64,000 nucleotides of DNA from Acinetobacter bouvetii DSM 14964 = CIP 107468 (GCF_000368865.1 NZ_KB849726.1:453634-517633), one strand, 5' to 3'; shown: positions 36,393-46,244, counted from the stretch's first letter. Notes: generated by a model from the letters alone, not told the origin. Numbers and translations: made by a program.

Positions 36393-37513
36393 TTAAATAT
36401 TGCGTTTAAAGTGGTCGTCATTTAGACAATACTCGATAGAATCTTTCAAAATGCCGACCGCTCTATAAATGTATTCTGGTTTATCTAAGAAAATGAGCCC
36501 ATTCGCCTGCACTTCAAGGCCCGCTCGGGTGAGTTCTAAATGGCGTATCTCATTTATTGGGACAATAAACTGAATGGTCGGGCGCTTGCGGTTTACATCA
36601 TATCTAAACAGCCAGCGGTTATTTTTATTTTGGTATAAGACAGAAAAATAGCTTTCGGTATCTTTCGCTGTTAATTCATGTTCAGGCAATAGCTCTTGAA
36701 CAACCTGATACAGCATCTGCTCATGTACTGTCGTGACAATTTTGCTGTTATCCGCATGAATGATATCTGCAGCGGCGGGCTGTGCAGGGGGGGATCATCA
36801 TTATGGCTGGCTGTTATTTCAACGGGCTGCGCGGTGATAATCGTTGGCGCTGAAAGGCCTTTTACTACAGTATCGCTGATCGCTTGTTCTACAGCCTGTT
36901 TAACAAAAGGCTGAATGCTTTCTAAAAATTTAGTATTCAATTGCCGAGGGATGTTTGCTTGTTGCGCTACATAGCGGACAAAATCTAAATCGGCTTCATT
37001 GATGCTGCGTTTAATTACGGTTTTAAATTGCTGGATATATTGATTCTCTTCAGCGAAAAAGCGTAATTTTTCAGCATGGAAATTATCATGCTTGAACTCT
37101 GCCAATTGCGTCAGTTCTTCTGCATTGTGTTTGGTAAAATCAATGGTCAGAAGTGGTTTTTCATCCATAACATTTGTGATTGCGCCAATAGTGACGCCGA
37201 GGCTGCTATTAAAATATCTTGAAAGCTGAGGCGCATGATTGGTTAAGTTGGCGGCAAATGGTTTGGCCTCAATAAACATAACAGGCTGGCCGTTGCAGTA
37301 CAAAGCGTAATCCACTCTTTCTGCTGACTTGGCTCCAGGGAAATCTGCAGAAAATTCAGCAAGCACTTTGGTTGGATCGTAAGGATTAAATCCTAGAATA
37401 TCCAGCAAAGGTAAAATAAGCGCTTGTTTCGTTGTTTCCTCAGTAGTGCAGTGTGCTCCAACGCGTTTTACATGCTCTATATGGTCTTTTAATTTGTTGA
37501 TAAAGTATTCCAT
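36393..37513 (-). pseudogene. Type I restriction HsdR N-terminal-like nuclease protein, frameshifted at a C7 tract
   Basis: From ATG 37513 the first frame reads MEYFINKLKDHIEHVKRVG, then ETTKQALILPLLDILGFNPYDP, ERVDYALYCNGQPVMFIEAK. That is the PD-(D/E)xK nuclease pattern (D...ExK) of stand-alone HsdR-N-type proteins. At a run of seven C on the minus strand (36793-36787) the frame is lost. One extra C would join it to the second frame, through PAAADIIHADNSKIVTTVHEQM and LYQVVQELLPEHELTAKDTESYFSVLYQ to the stop at 36393, giving about 373 residues. No HsdM or HsdS is nearby, so this is a solitary nuclease-like gene. Pseudogene, phase-variable gene and sequencing error are all possible. Confidence 0.75.
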
Positions 37514-37632
37514 AAAACGCCCCCTGCTTTTATAAGTATTTGTATGATTTTTAATCAATATAGCTGTTTTTTCTTAGATGTTAAATACGCTTTCATGGGC
37601 GTTTCTCATTATTTTTTCTGTATAAAATATAA

Positions 37633-37656
37633 AAAAGGACGCCGAGGCGTCCTTTT
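37633..37656 (-). terminator. Terminator of the GltP-type gene
   Basis: AAAAGGACGCCGAGGCGTCCTTTT, nearly identical to the one at 36364-36389, lies 15 bp past the stop at 37671. Confidence 0.8.
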
Positions 37657-37670
37657 ATATGCAGTCAATT

Positions 37671-38966
37671 TTAGAGTGTGTTGTGCAGCTTAGGATCGTA
37701 GTTCTTTTGCTTTTCGTAATCGAACTCACCTTCCCATTTACTGATCACAAGAACAGCCAATGCATTGCCGATCACGTTCAGAACAGTACGCGCCATATCT
37801 AAGATCCGGTCAATACCGGCAATGAATGCAAGGCCTTCGAGCGGAATGCCTACACTGCCCAGCGTTGCTAACAGCACGACGAAAGACACGCCAGGAACGC
37901 CAGCGATGCCTTTAGAGGTAATCATGAGTGTCAGGACAAGAATGACTTGCTGGCCCAGGCTTAAATCAATGCCGTACAGCTGCGCAATGAAGATTGCAGC
38001 GATACTTTGATACAGTGTTGATCCATCCAAATTGAATGAATAGCCGATTGGAATCACGAAGCTGGTAATCGGTTTTGGCGCACCGTAAGCTTCCATTTTT
38101 TCCATAATGCGCGGCAGCACTGTTTCTGAACTGGCAGTTGAATAAGCTAAGATCAATTCATCTTTCAAGATTTTAATAATCGCCCAAATGCTGAAACCGC
38201 AAATTTTGGCAACAAATCCTAAAACGACAAAAATAAAGAAGAAAATAGCGCCATATACCAATAATGCAAGCTTGACTAAAGGCAGCAATGAACTGAAGCC
38301 AAAGTTCGCGACAGTCGCAGCGATTAAGCCGAATACGCCTAAAGGCGCAAACATCATAATCATGTGAGTGACTTTGAACATGGTTTCAGAAACGGCATGC
38401 AAAACACTGATCAGCGGCTGTTTGGTTTCTTTTGATAAAGAGCCTAAGCCAATGCCAAACAGCACCGAAAAGAAAATAATCGGCAGCATTTGCCCGCTGG
38501 TTAAAGCAGCAAAGAAGTTTGGCGGAATCAAAGATAATACAGTTTGCACCAATCCATGTGAATGCGAACTGACTTCATGGGATGTTTCCTGATATTTGGA
38601 AATATCCACTTGGGTCAGAGTCGACATGTCAATACCAGCGCCGGGCTGGAAGACATTGGCTGCAACTAAACCGACAATAATTGCAATAGTGGTAATGATT
38701 TCAAAATACAAAATGGTTTTGAAACCCAGTTTACCCACATTGGAACCATGACTTGCATTGGCAATGCCTAAAATCAGCATTGAAACTACAAGCGGGATTA
38801 CAATCATTTTAATAAGGTTAATAAAAATTGAACCCAGCGGGGTCAATAAATTATTTACTAAGGCATCACGGTATTCAGGAGAATAGTGGAGAATAGAGCC
38901 TAAAAGTATACCTAAAATGAGTGCAATTACGATTTGCCATGCAAGGCTCATCTTAATTTTTTTCAT
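37671..38966 (-). CDS. gltP: Dicarboxylate/amino acid:cation symporter, GltP/GltT-like
   Basis: 431 residues from ATG 38966, starting MKKIKMSLAWQIVIALILGI. A DAACS-family inward symporter for glutamate/aspartate or C4-dicarboxylates with two re-entrant loops. The signature SFVIPIGYSFNLDGSTLYQSIAAIFIAQ region and the late GIAGVPGVSFVVLLATL are present, as is the early PLGSIFINLIKMIVIPLV. The EISKYQ-like loop near residue 125 and the overall length fit GltP/GltT better than DctA, but substrate choice is not certain. An in-frame upstream start (39053) is rejected as it adds a poor N-terminal extension. Confidence 0.85.
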   Translation of the reverse strand: MKKIKMSLAWQIVIALILGILLGSILHYSPEYRDALVNNLLTPLGSIFINLIKMIVIPLVVSMLILGIANASHGSNVGKLGFKTILYFEIITTIAIIVGLVAANVFQPGAGIDMSTLTQVDISKYQETSHEVSSHSHGLVQTVLSLIPPNFFAALTSGQMLPIIFFSVLFGIGLGSLSKETKQPLISVLHAVSETMFKVTHMIMMFAPLGVFGLIAATVANFGFSSLLPLVKLALLVYGAIFFFIFVVLGFVAKICGFSIWAIIKILKDELILAYSTASSETVLPRIMEKMEAYGAPKPITSFVIPIGYSFNLDGSTLYQSIAAIFIAQLYGIDLSLGQQVILVLTLMITSKGIAGVPGVSFVVLLATLGSVGIPLEGLAFIAGIDRILDMARTVLNVIGNALAVLVISKWEGEFDYEKQKNYDPKLHNTL

Positions 38967-39224
38967 ACTCAGCTCTGAAAAAACTAAATTAGGGACAAAA
39001 AAAATCTGCATGAACTCTTGCGCTGCATCCAAAAAATGGCGCTGCAAGGGCAAGAGAAATTTTGGCAGATTGGGTTAAGTCTATTTTGAAGTTTTTATGA
39101 AAAATGAGCTAACTATTTTTATGATGTTGCTGTTGATTGGTGTTTTTTCTTTCAGTTTTATTTAATAATCCGATCTGGATAATAAAATTAAGTTATGTAA
39201 TGAATAAAAATGATTAATAATTGA

Positions 39225-40322
39225 CTAGTTTGGCTTAAGTTTTAATCTATAGTAAGACCAGCAGAGGCAAACGCCGGCAAAGGCGCTTAAATAGATTAAT
39301 TTAGGCACAACAATGCTGGTCGGCACACCCATTTGGTTCAGCTGGATAAACATTTGAATGCCTTGGGTAGAAGGCAAAAAATTGCCCAGCCACTGCATCC
39401 ATAAAGGCATTGCTGCGTGCGGCCAAGCCGTGCCAGAGAGCAAAAATAGCGGAATTGAGGTGAATACAATCAGATGCCCAGCCCGTTCAGGCATGTCTAA
39501 AAAAGAGGACAGCAGCATAGCAAGGCCAATGATGCAGCCAATGAATATCGGTACCGCGATCAGCATGCCCATAAAATTTCCGCCGCGCGGATAATCGTAG
39601 AGCCAGAAAGTAAAGCCGAATAGATAGAAGCAGCCCAAACAGCCAATCGTAAGTATGGCCGCGAAAATTGCCCAAAATTCAGCTGCAGTCGGTTTCCATT
39701 GATACTGTTCACGGTAGCCCGCCAATAGCATGCACAGTCCCAGTACAATGGTTTGATGAATAATCAGCGGCGCAACTGCAGGGAAAATATAACTGCCATA
39801 GCCAGACAGGGTATTGAACAGCGGTATTTGATGAATGGACAGCGCAGGAGAGAAGTGCGAAATATTGCCAAACTTTTCTGCTTGTTCCGCCAGCGCATTT
39901 TCAATAGATGTAGCGAGGCCAAGGCCAATTTGTTTGGTTTTTAGAAAATTCGCAGCGCTGAGATATAAGCCGACACCGCCAACTTCTCCATGGCGGATGC
40001 TGTTGGATAAATTGTCAGGCAAAAGCAAAATGCCATCCGCCTGCTGGCGCTGAACCATTTGTTCAGCTTCTAAAAAGTTAGCCGTGACTGCCTTAATCTT
40101 TACATTTGGACTGTTAGAGACTCGTCCAATAATTGCGGATGTCATTGCACTTTGCTCTTCATCGACAATCACAATCGGCAAAGCCTGCGCTTGCTGCGCC
40201 TGATAAGCTGTAGGATAAAAAAAGCTGTACATAAAGACCGACAGAATCAGCGTGGTCAAGATAGATGAATTGGCAGCAATGTTTTTAAAGGTTTGAATGT
40301 AGTAGTGGAAAAACTGTTTCAT
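39225..40322 (-). CDS. ABC-2 type permease, second of a pair (export operon)
   Basis: 365 residues: an N-terminal membrane helix (NSSILTTLILSVFMYSFFYP), a large extracytoplasmic domain (LPIVIVDEEQSAMTSAIIGRV... about residues 50-190), then five C-terminal helices including FPAVAPLIIHQTIVLGLCMLLAGYR. This is the ABC2_membrane_3 arrangement seen in YhhJ-like exporters. ATG 40322 overlaps the upstream permease stop by 4 bp and has AGGAG at good spacing. Likely pairs with that permease in the membrane. No ATP-binding subunit is encoded in the operon. Confidence 0.85.
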   Translation of the reverse strand: MKQFFHYYIQTFKNIAANSSILTTLILSVFMYSFFYPTAYQAQQAQALPIVIVDEEQSAMTSAIIGRVSNSPNVKIKAVTANFLEAEQMVQRQQADGILLLPDNLSNSIRHGEVGGVGLYLSAANFLKTKQIGLGLATSIENALAEQAEKFGNISHFSPALSIHQIPLFNTLSGYGSYIFPAVAPLIIHQTIVLGLCMLLAGYREQYQWKPTAAEFWAIFAAILTIGCLGCFYLFGFTFWLYDYPRGGNFMGMLIAVPIFIGCIIGLAMLLSSFLDMPERAGHLIVFTSIPLFLLSGTAWPHAAMPLWMQWLGNFLPSTQGIQMFIQLNQMGVPTSIVVPKLIYLSAFAGVCLCWSYYRLKLKPN

Positions 40323-41449
40323 GACAGGATCTCCTTGGCGCATTTTTTCAAGAAGATATAAGCCAGTGCAAAATACAGCACGCTATATACAACGAGCAGG
40401 GCAAAAGGCTGCAAGGATGATGACAGCGGGCTGCCAATCACCCATTGTTCGGTTTGCAGTTTGGCATACGGTGTGTAGGGGATAATATGCGCCCAAAACT
40501 GGGTGAACATCGGGGCATTATTGAGGGGCAGGGTTACGCCTGCAAAGCTGAGCGATGAACCGCCGTAGACGGCAATCACGCCAAAGGTTTTCGACAGGTT
40601 TTTTGTGGCCAGCACAATTGTGCTGCTGATAAAGGCATAGGCGCTGTAAAGTAAAATCTGAGCGAGCAGAATCAGCCACAAATGGCCTGCGACAAACCAG
40701 CCGCGGATGCCAATCAGCCAAATCATCCACAGCCATGTCCAAATGCTAAAAATTAAAATATAGACCAAATTTTTGGACAGCAATGCACTGAACAGTGTTT
40801 GCCCATGCAGCCATTGCTGTGCGGTTTTAAATTTCAGTTCCTGCCCCACAGAAAAGGCCACGCAGCAGCAGAGCAGCAAATGCAAAATGGCTGGAATCAT
40901 GTAGGGTTCTAAATAGAACTCATAATTCAGCCCGGGGTTATATAGCGGAGAAATTTTGACGTTAGGTGTTGGCACATCTAAATAAGGGAGGGTATTTTCT
41001 AAGTAATTCTGGCCCATAAAATCAGCCATGGCCTGCAGCGTCCCCAGCAGCATGGCAGATGAAATGGTATTGCCTACACTAAAATAGCTTTGATTGTAGG
41101 CAATGCTGATTTCAGCATCTTTGGCTTGCACCAAGCGCTGTTCTGCACCCGCTGGAATGTGCACATAGCCCCAAATTTTATTTTGATTCAGCTGCTGTTC
41201 GACTTCAGTTTGACTGTCACTGATGAGCGCAATTTTCACAGCGCTGCTCAGGGCTAAATGATGTTCGATGCTGCGGCTTAAATTGCTGCGGTCTTGATCA
41301 ATAATGGCAATCGGCAAATGTTCAGGCTTGCCTTGAGCAAACATGCTGCTGAACAGCACGACAATAAATAAAGGCGCAAGGGTGACTAAGCACAAGTCCC
41401 ATTTGTGCTTAAGTAAATACTGCAATTCACGCCAAACGCCTGCCCGCAT
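40319..41449 (-). CDS. ABC-2 type permease, first of a pair (export operon)
   Basis: 376 residues with the same plan as its downstream partner: one N-terminal helix (WDLCLVTLAPLFIVVLFSSMFA), a periplasmic domain starting LPIAIIDQDRSNLSRSIEHHL, and a C-terminal helix bundle (MIPAILHLLLCCCVAFSVGQEL, FGVIAVYGGSSLSFAGVTLPL). The two permeases are diverged paralogues, consistent with a heterodimeric channel. It starts 2 bp after the fusion-protein gene. Substrate unknown. Confidence 0.87.
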   Translation of the reverse strand: MRAGVWRELQYLLKHKWDLCLVTLAPLFIVVLFSSMFAQGKPEHLPIAIIDQDRSNLSRSIEHHLALSSAVKIALISDSQTEVEQQLNQNKIWGYVHIPAGAEQRLVQAKDAEISIAYNQSYFSVGNTISSAMLLGTLQAMADFMGQNYLENTLPYLDVPTPNVKISPLYNPGLNYEFYLEPYMIPAILHLLLCCCVAFSVGQELKFKTAQQWLHGQTLFSALLSKNLVYILIFSIWTWLWMIWLIGIRGWFVAGHLWLILLAQILLYSAYAFISSTIVLATKNLSKTFGVIAVYGGSSLSFAGVTLPLNNAPMFTQFWAHIIPYTPYAKLQTEQWVIGSPLSSSLQPFALLVVYSVLYFALAYIFLKKCAKEILS

Positions 41450-41451
41450 AT

Positions 41452-42633
41452 TTATTGCGCCTCTTTAACTTTAAATAATACGCTCATGCCGACTTTTAAA
41501 TCTGGCATGGCCTGTACAGGCGCAAGATGCACTTTAAAGCTGCGGATGTCATAACCGCCGGTTTGGCGGGTGGTTTTAATGGTGGCGAAATCACCTTCAG
41601 CATCAATATATTTAATTTTAAATTCAGCCGTTTGGCCCAAGGCAGGAATATAGCCGCGCATGGTTTTGGCTTTATATACAGACTGATATTGATCTTCACG
41701 GACATTCAGGCTGACGTGCAGATCATCATCCTGAATAATACTGACTACGGGAACAGCCATCGCAACCAGCTCTGAGGGTTTGCCGTAGGTTTTAGATACC
41801 GTTCCATTGATCGGCGACAATAATTTAGTTTCAGCCTCTAAAGCATTTGCTTCAGCCACAGCGGCTTTGGCAATGCTGACCTGCGCATCTGCAGAAGATT
41901 TTTGCTCTGGCGTGCTGCCGCGTTTGGCGCGGGCATACTGCTGATACGCAGCTTCTGTTAATTCAGCCGCGGAAATAGAAGCAGCGTGCATTTCATCTCT
42001 GCGCTGACGTGAAATAACGCCTTCTTGAAACAGTTTTGCGCCGCGCTGATAGGTGGTTTGCGCTAAGTTTTGCTGCGCTTTTACGCTCTGCCAGTTGGCA
42101 TACAGCGTGGCAATATTTTCTTCCTGTGAGCCGCGGTCTGCCGTTGATTGCAGCGCAAGAGCAGACTGCAGTACTGCAAGCGCCTGCTGTTTCTTCGCAT
42201 CAACTTCTGGGCTGAACAGGCGCACCAGTTCTTGGCCCTTAGTCACTTTTTGACCATCATGCACATACATTTCTTCAATACGGCTCGGCACTTTGGTCGA
42301 GACATGAATGGTTTCGGCTTCCACCCGGCCTTGCAATTCGACTTCTTTGGGCTGATAGCTTTTCCATAAGCCAAAGGCAATTAATCCAAGCAGCAGAATC
42401 AATACCATGCAGACGGCGATTTTAATGGCTGCAGATTTTTTAGGATTTTGCGGCGCAACGGCGGATTGCTCCGTCTGCTGGTGCTCAGAATCATCTTTGG
42501 GAGCTGTTAAGTTTTTTTCATTGTTGGCATTTGTGCTTTCAGATACAGAGGAATTTGTCTGAACGGCATGATTGGACTGTTCAGGTGAAATAGGCTTCTC
42601 TTCAGATTCAGGTGAGTTTTTATCTTGATTCAT
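41452..42633 (-). CDS. HlyD/EmrA-family membrane fusion protein
   Basis: 393 residues from ATG 42633 (GGGGA just upstream; an ATG at 42645 has no such site). A polar, Glu/Ser/Asn-rich cytoplasmic tail of about 70 residues precedes one transmembrane helix (IAVCMVLILLLGLIAFGLW). The periplasmic part has biotinyl-lipoyl-like halves (VEAETIHVSTKVPSRIEEMYVHDGQKVTKGQ and LLSPINGTVSKTYG) around a helical hairpin. It bridges inner-membrane permeases to the TolC-like channel encoded 18 bp upstream. The long N-terminal tail is unusual for the family. Confidence 0.88.
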   Translation of the reverse strand: MNQDKNSPESEEKPISPEQSNHAVQTNSSVSESTNANNEKNLTAPKDDSEHQQTEQSAVAPQNPKKSAAIKIAVCMVLILLLGLIAFGLWKSYQPKEVELQGRVEAETIHVSTKVPSRIEEMYVHDGQKVTKGQELVRLFSPEVDAKKQQALAVLQSALALQSTADRGSQEENIATLYANWQSVKAQQNLAQTTYQRGAKLFQEGVISRQRRDEMHAASISAAELTEAAYQQYARAKRGSTPEQKSSADAQVSIAKAAVAEANALEAETKLLSPINGTVSKTYGKPSELVAMAVPVVSIIQDDDLHVSLNVREDQYQSVYKAKTMRGYIPALGQTAEFKIKYIDAEGDFATIKTTRQTGGYDIRSFKVHLAPVQAMPDLKVGMSVLFKVKEAQ

Positions 42634-42651
42634 AGGATTCCCCATCTGAAA

Positions 42652-44172
42652 TTAGCGGACATAGCGTGTATTGGGCTGATTGATATAGCCCTGAAACTGT
42701 TCAATCGAACCGTGGCTTTGCAGTAAAGCTGCCAGTGACATGACATATTTATAAGCATTCAGCGCTGTTTCTGTTTTTAAAACACTTAATGCATTTTGTG
42801 CATCAATCACTTGTGTTGCCGTGCCCATATCTTCTCTAAAAGACAATTCCTGAATGCGTAAATTTTCTTGGGCGGCTTTTACGTTTTGCTGCAGCAATTG
42901 GTCACTTTGCTGTGCAGTAACCACTTCGCTATAAGATTTATAAATGATGTTTTCAATTTCTTGTTTGGCGTGCTCAGTGATCAGCTCTGAAGCATAACGC
43001 TGCAATTCGGCTGCCTGCACATTTTTGTTTTTATCAATGCCGGAGAATAAGTTGTAGCGGGCTGCCACACCGACAATCCAGTTTTGCTTATCGTCCAGGC
43101 TATATTCGCCAAAAGCAAAGACACTGGGCTTTTTCGCGGCGTTTTGCACTTTGACATTGGCTTTGGCCAGCCGCGTATCCATCTGCATTTTCTGAATGAG
43201 TGAAGACTGTTCAGGAAAACTTTTCAATAAGCTGTTTAAAGCCAAATTTTGTGTCGAATTGACAAAGAGCGGAGTGCTCAGCTCAGTAATTTGGCTGCTT
43301 TGCAGTAAGTTATTCAGCTGAAATAAACTGGCTTTATAGCTGGCTTGCGTATTTTGATGGGCGCGTTCGGCATTATTACGCGCGACTTCAAACTGCATGC
43401 GCTGGCCTTTGCTGATAAAGCCTTGCTGTTCCAGCTTGAGCGCATTGCTGTAATGTTTTTGCATGGACTGCAAATTAAATTGACTGCTGGCCTGCAGCTG
43501 TTTTTGCAATTGCACATTAAAATAAGCCTGTATGAGTTCAAAGCGCTGCACATCCTGCTGCTGTTTGGTGTTGAGCAGACTGCGCTGGGCTTTAATATTA
43601 GCGACTTCTTTAGCGCTGGAAGTCAGCCCGCCTGTATATAAAGGCATCATAATGGATACGGTTGGGCGGATCACCTGATCATTTAATGCCACTTGATATT
43701 CATCTGGAATTAAGCCGACACCATCATGGATGGTTTGGTTTAAACCTTCTTTCAGCGGGTCGGCTAAACCGCCGAGATTCGGGTTAGAATTTTGCCATTC
43801 ATCAATTTTGCTGTTGACGCCATTTGACAGCGACTGTTCTAAATTGTTTTTGACGGCGCCTAAAGGGATATCCAATTCATTATGAAAAGCATAAGCGCGC
43901 ACGTTTAAATCGACCCGCGGCAGGCCAAGGCCTTTAACGGCTTCTGCTTCCAGCTGTGATGCCCGCTGCAATGCCTGATTGGCTTTGGTGCTGTAAGAGT
44001 CTTGCAGTACGTTTTGCTCAGCCTGTTGAAAGCTGATGCTTTGGGCAAGGCAAAGCGAACTGAACAGTAATGAAACCGTAAAAATTGAACTTTTCACTGT
44101 AGCGCTGGTTATATTGTTCGCTTGATTTTGTTGTTGTTCAGATCTGCATAAACTTGATGAATGCTGTAACAT
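42652..44172 (-). CDS. TolC-family outer membrane efflux protein
   Basis: 506 residues from ATG 44172 with GGAGA upstream. A long N-terminal region ends in the export segment SSIFTVSLLFSSLCLA; the mature protein starts near QSISFQQAEQNVL. Two OEP repeats with Ala/Leu/Gln-rich coiled coils (KANQALQRASQLEAEAVKGLGLPRVDLN; RYASELITEHAKQEIENIIYKSYSEV) fit a trimeric outer-membrane channel-tunnel. First gene of the four-gene export operon, divergent from the Coq4-like gene across 140 bp that should hold both promoters. No regulator gene is adjacent. Confidence 0.88.
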   Translation of the reverse strand: MLQHSSSLCRSEQQQNQANNITSATVKSSIFTVSLLFSSLCLAQSISFQQAEQNVLQDSYSTKANQALQRASQLEAEAVKGLGLPRVDLNVRAYAFHNELDIPLGAVKNNLEQSLSNGVNSKIDEWQNSNPNLGGLADPLKEGLNQTIHDGVGLIPDEYQVALNDQVIRPTVSIMMPLYTGGLTSSAKEVANIKAQRSLLNTKQQQDVQRFELIQAYFNVQLQKQLQASSQFNLQSMQKHYSNALKLEQQGFISKGQRMQFEVARNNAERAHQNTQASYKASLFQLNNLLQSSQITELSTPLFVNSTQNLALNSLLKSFPEQSSLIQKMQMDTRLAKANVKVQNAAKKPSVFAFGEYSLDDKQNWIVGVAARYNLFSGIDKNKNVQAAELQRYASELITEHAKQEIENIIYKSYSEVVTAQQSDQLLQQNVKAAQENLRIQELSFREDMGTATQVIDAQNALSVLKTETALNAYKYVMSLAALLQSHGSIEQFQGYINQPNTRYVR

Positions 44173-44312
44173 CAAATAGATTCTCCGTATCGTCAAACCC
44201 AGTATAAAGCAACCGTTCAGTGATATGCTTCTTATACAGCTGTTCATTTTTTTGAAATTGTTATCAGGATGTAATAAATCAGAATAATCGGCTATATTGT
44301 ATTCACATCATC

Positions 44313-44993
44313 ATGTTTAATAAATATAAGATGGATTTACAAGTCAAAGCGCCAAATAATTTTTCAGATTCATATACCTTAAATGAAGCCATTGCGCTGT
44401 TTTATCAAAAAAATGGCTTTGGCCCAATTGTGGGTGACCGTGAGCCTTTGACGGTAGGTGTATATACAGGCTGCTTAATTGTGCCAATGCCCAATATTGG
44501 TGTGCGCCATAAATATTTAAAATATCACGATATGCACCATATTTTGACAGGTTATACCGTTGGGCGGATTGGCGAAGGCGAGGTCAGCGCTTGGGAGTTG
44601 GGCACAGGCTCAATGTTCCGCCATCCAATTTTAGGCGTGATGAATTTGATTGCGCTGTCTACAGGTTTTTTCTTAAAGCCGAAAAGGATTGTGCACGCTT
44701 ATGGCCGCGGGCTGATGAGCTCGAATACTTATGATTTAAAAACACGGCAATGGATTGATGCAAATGGTGATGCGCCTTTATCTCAGTTAAAGCAGCAAAA
44801 GCTGGAAAGCAAAAAATCCGTTTTTATGCCTTGGCTGCGCTGGGTTGAGTTTACTTTTTATTTAAGCGCAGCCATGCTGATTCACGCCATTGTGGTGATT
44901 CCCGCGTTAATTTTAAGAATCGTCAGCTATTTGCTGGCAGGTGAGCCCTTTATTGAAATTATCAAACCTGCAAAAAGATCAGATCTTTATTGA
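44313..44993 (+). CDS. Coq4-like protein with HDxxHx11E motif
   Basis: 226 residues. The segment HDMHHILTGYTVGRIGE matches HDxxHx(11)E exactly, the zinc-site signature of Coq4, the ubiquinone biosynthesis organiser recently linked to C1 decarboxylation/hydroxylation in eukaryotes. Before it comes GPIVGDREPLTVGVYTGCLI; after it a WELGTGSMFRHPILGVMNLIAL helix and a C-terminal hydrophobic pair (FTFYLSAAMLIHAIVVIPALILRIVSYLL) suggesting membrane association. Bacterial Coq4-like proteins are poorly studied, so a ubiquinone role is an inference. Stands alone, divergent from the export operon. Confidence 0.65.
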   Translation: MFNKYKMDLQVKAPNNFSDSYTLNEAIALFYQKNGFGPIVGDREPLTVGVYTGCLIVPMPNIGVRHKYLKYHDMHHILTGYTVGRIGEGEVSAWELGTGSMFRHPILGVMNLIALSTGFFLKPKRIVHAYGRGLMSSNTYDLKTRQWIDANGDAPLSQLKQQKLESKKSVFMPWLRWVEFTFYLSAAMLIHAIVVIPALILRIVSYLLAGEPFIEIIKPAKRSDLY

Positions 44994-45112
44994 AGATTTA
45001 GCTTTAAATGTCCGACAGCATTGAAATATTTTCAGGATAAATTACTGCAAGCACCGTCTATCTGTGGTTAAATGCCATCATTTTATTGTGTTTCACTCTG
45101 AAAGGAAAAATC

Positions 45113-46192
45113 ATGCGCGCGTACAACTTCTGTGCTGGTCCTGCTGCATTACCTACTGCCGTTTTAGAAAAAGCCCAAGCTGAAATGCTGGATTGGCATG
45201 GCAAAGGTCTTTCCATTATGGAAATGAGCCACCGCAGCAAAGATTATGTTGCAGTTGCAGAAAAGGCAGAGGCGGATTTACGCAAACTCATGAACATTCC
45301 TGAGAATTATAAAGTGCTGTTTCTGCAAGGCGGCGCATCTTTGCAATTCTCTGCAATTCCGCTCAATTTGCTGGGCAAAAACAGCAAAGCGGATTATATC
45401 CATACCGGTATTTGGTCTGAAAAAGCGACTAAAGAAGCGCAGCGCTATGGCGACATTAATGTCATTGAAGCGGGCACAACCGTAGATGGCAAAATGGCGA
45501 TTTCTGATCAAAGCACGTGGAACTTATCTGACGATGCCGCTTATGTGCATTATGCAGATAATGAAACCATTGGCGGTATTCAGTTTGCAAATATCCCGGA
45601 AACAGATAAGCCTTTGGTTGCAGATTTCTCATCAAGCATTTTATCTGCGCCTTTAGATGTGTCTAAATTCGGCTTGATCTATGCGGGCGCGCAAAAAAAT
45701 ATCGGCCCTGCAGGTTTAACAATTGTGATCGTTCGTGACGATCTATTGGATCAGGCAAAACCTGAAATTCCAAGCATCTTAAAATACGCTGCGCAAGCCA
45801 AAAATGATTCGATGGTCAACACACCGTCTACATATGCATGGTACCTGTCTGGTTTGGTCTTTGAATGGCTGCTTGAACAGGGCGGTGTAGACGCCATTTA
45901 CAAAGCGAATTTGGCAAAAGCCGAATTGCTATATGGCTATATCGATTCAAGCGATTTTTATGCAAATCCGATTGCAAAAGCTAACCGTTCTATTATGAAT
46001 GTGCCATTTACGTTAGCTAATCCTGAGCTTGAGAAGCAATTCTTGAAAGAAGCGGAAGAAAATCATTTGCTGAACCTGGCGGGACACCGTTCTGTTGGCG
46101 GCATGCGTGCAAGTATTTACAATGCAGTGCCTTTAGAAGGTGTGCAGGCGCTGGTGAATTTCATGGATGGCTTTGCGAAACGCAATGCATAA
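45113..46192 (+). CDS. serC: Phosphoserine/phosphohydroxythreonine aminotransferase
   Basis: PLP enzyme acting in serine synthesis (3-phosphohydroxypyruvate to phosphoserine) and in vitamin B6 synthesis two steps after PdxB. Starts [14 protein letters not shown] with AAAGGA upstream. Key features are [17 protein letters not shown], the PLP lysine in [13 protein letters not shown], and the C-terminal [16 protein letters not shown]. 359 residues, complete. An upstream in-frame ATG (45086) is rejected because the ribosome-binding site lies inside that extension. Monocistronic, ended by a strong terminator. Confidence 0.96.
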   Translation: MRAYNFCAGPAALPTAVLEKAQAEMLDWHGKGLSIMEMSHRSKDYVAVAEKAEADLRKLMNIPENYKVLFLQGGASLQFSAIPLNLLGKNSKADYIHTGIWSEKATKEAQRYGDINVIEAGTTVDGKMAISDQSTWNLSDDAAYVHYADNETIGGIQFANIPETDKPLVADFSSSILSAPLDVSKFGLIYAGAQKNIGPAGLTIVIVRDDLLDQAKPEIPSILKYAAQAKNDSMVNTPSTYAWYLSGLVFEWLLEQGGVDAIYKANLAKAELLYGYIDSSDFYANPIAKANRSIMNVPFTLANPELEKQFLKEAEENHLLNLAGHRSVGGMRASIYNAVPLEGVQALVNFMDGFAKRNA

Positions 46193-46203
46193 TCCTTGAA
46201 GAA

Positions 46204-46232
46204 AAAAAGCCCATCGAAAGATGGGCTTTTTT
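46204..46232. terminator. Terminator of serC (bidirectional form)
   Basis: AAAAAAGCCCATC-GAAA-GATGGGCTTTTTT; A and T runs on both flanks let it also end the minus-strand small ORF that stops at 46245. Confidence 0.88.
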
Positions 46233-46244
46233 GTATCTGCTGAA

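Noticed and set aside
36364..37656. Near-identical terminators flanking the HsdR-N-like gene as a transposition signature
   Set aside because: A similar GGxCGC...GCGTCC terminator also follows gyrA and each copy sits at the 3' end of a gene, so common terminator usage explains it better than insertion.
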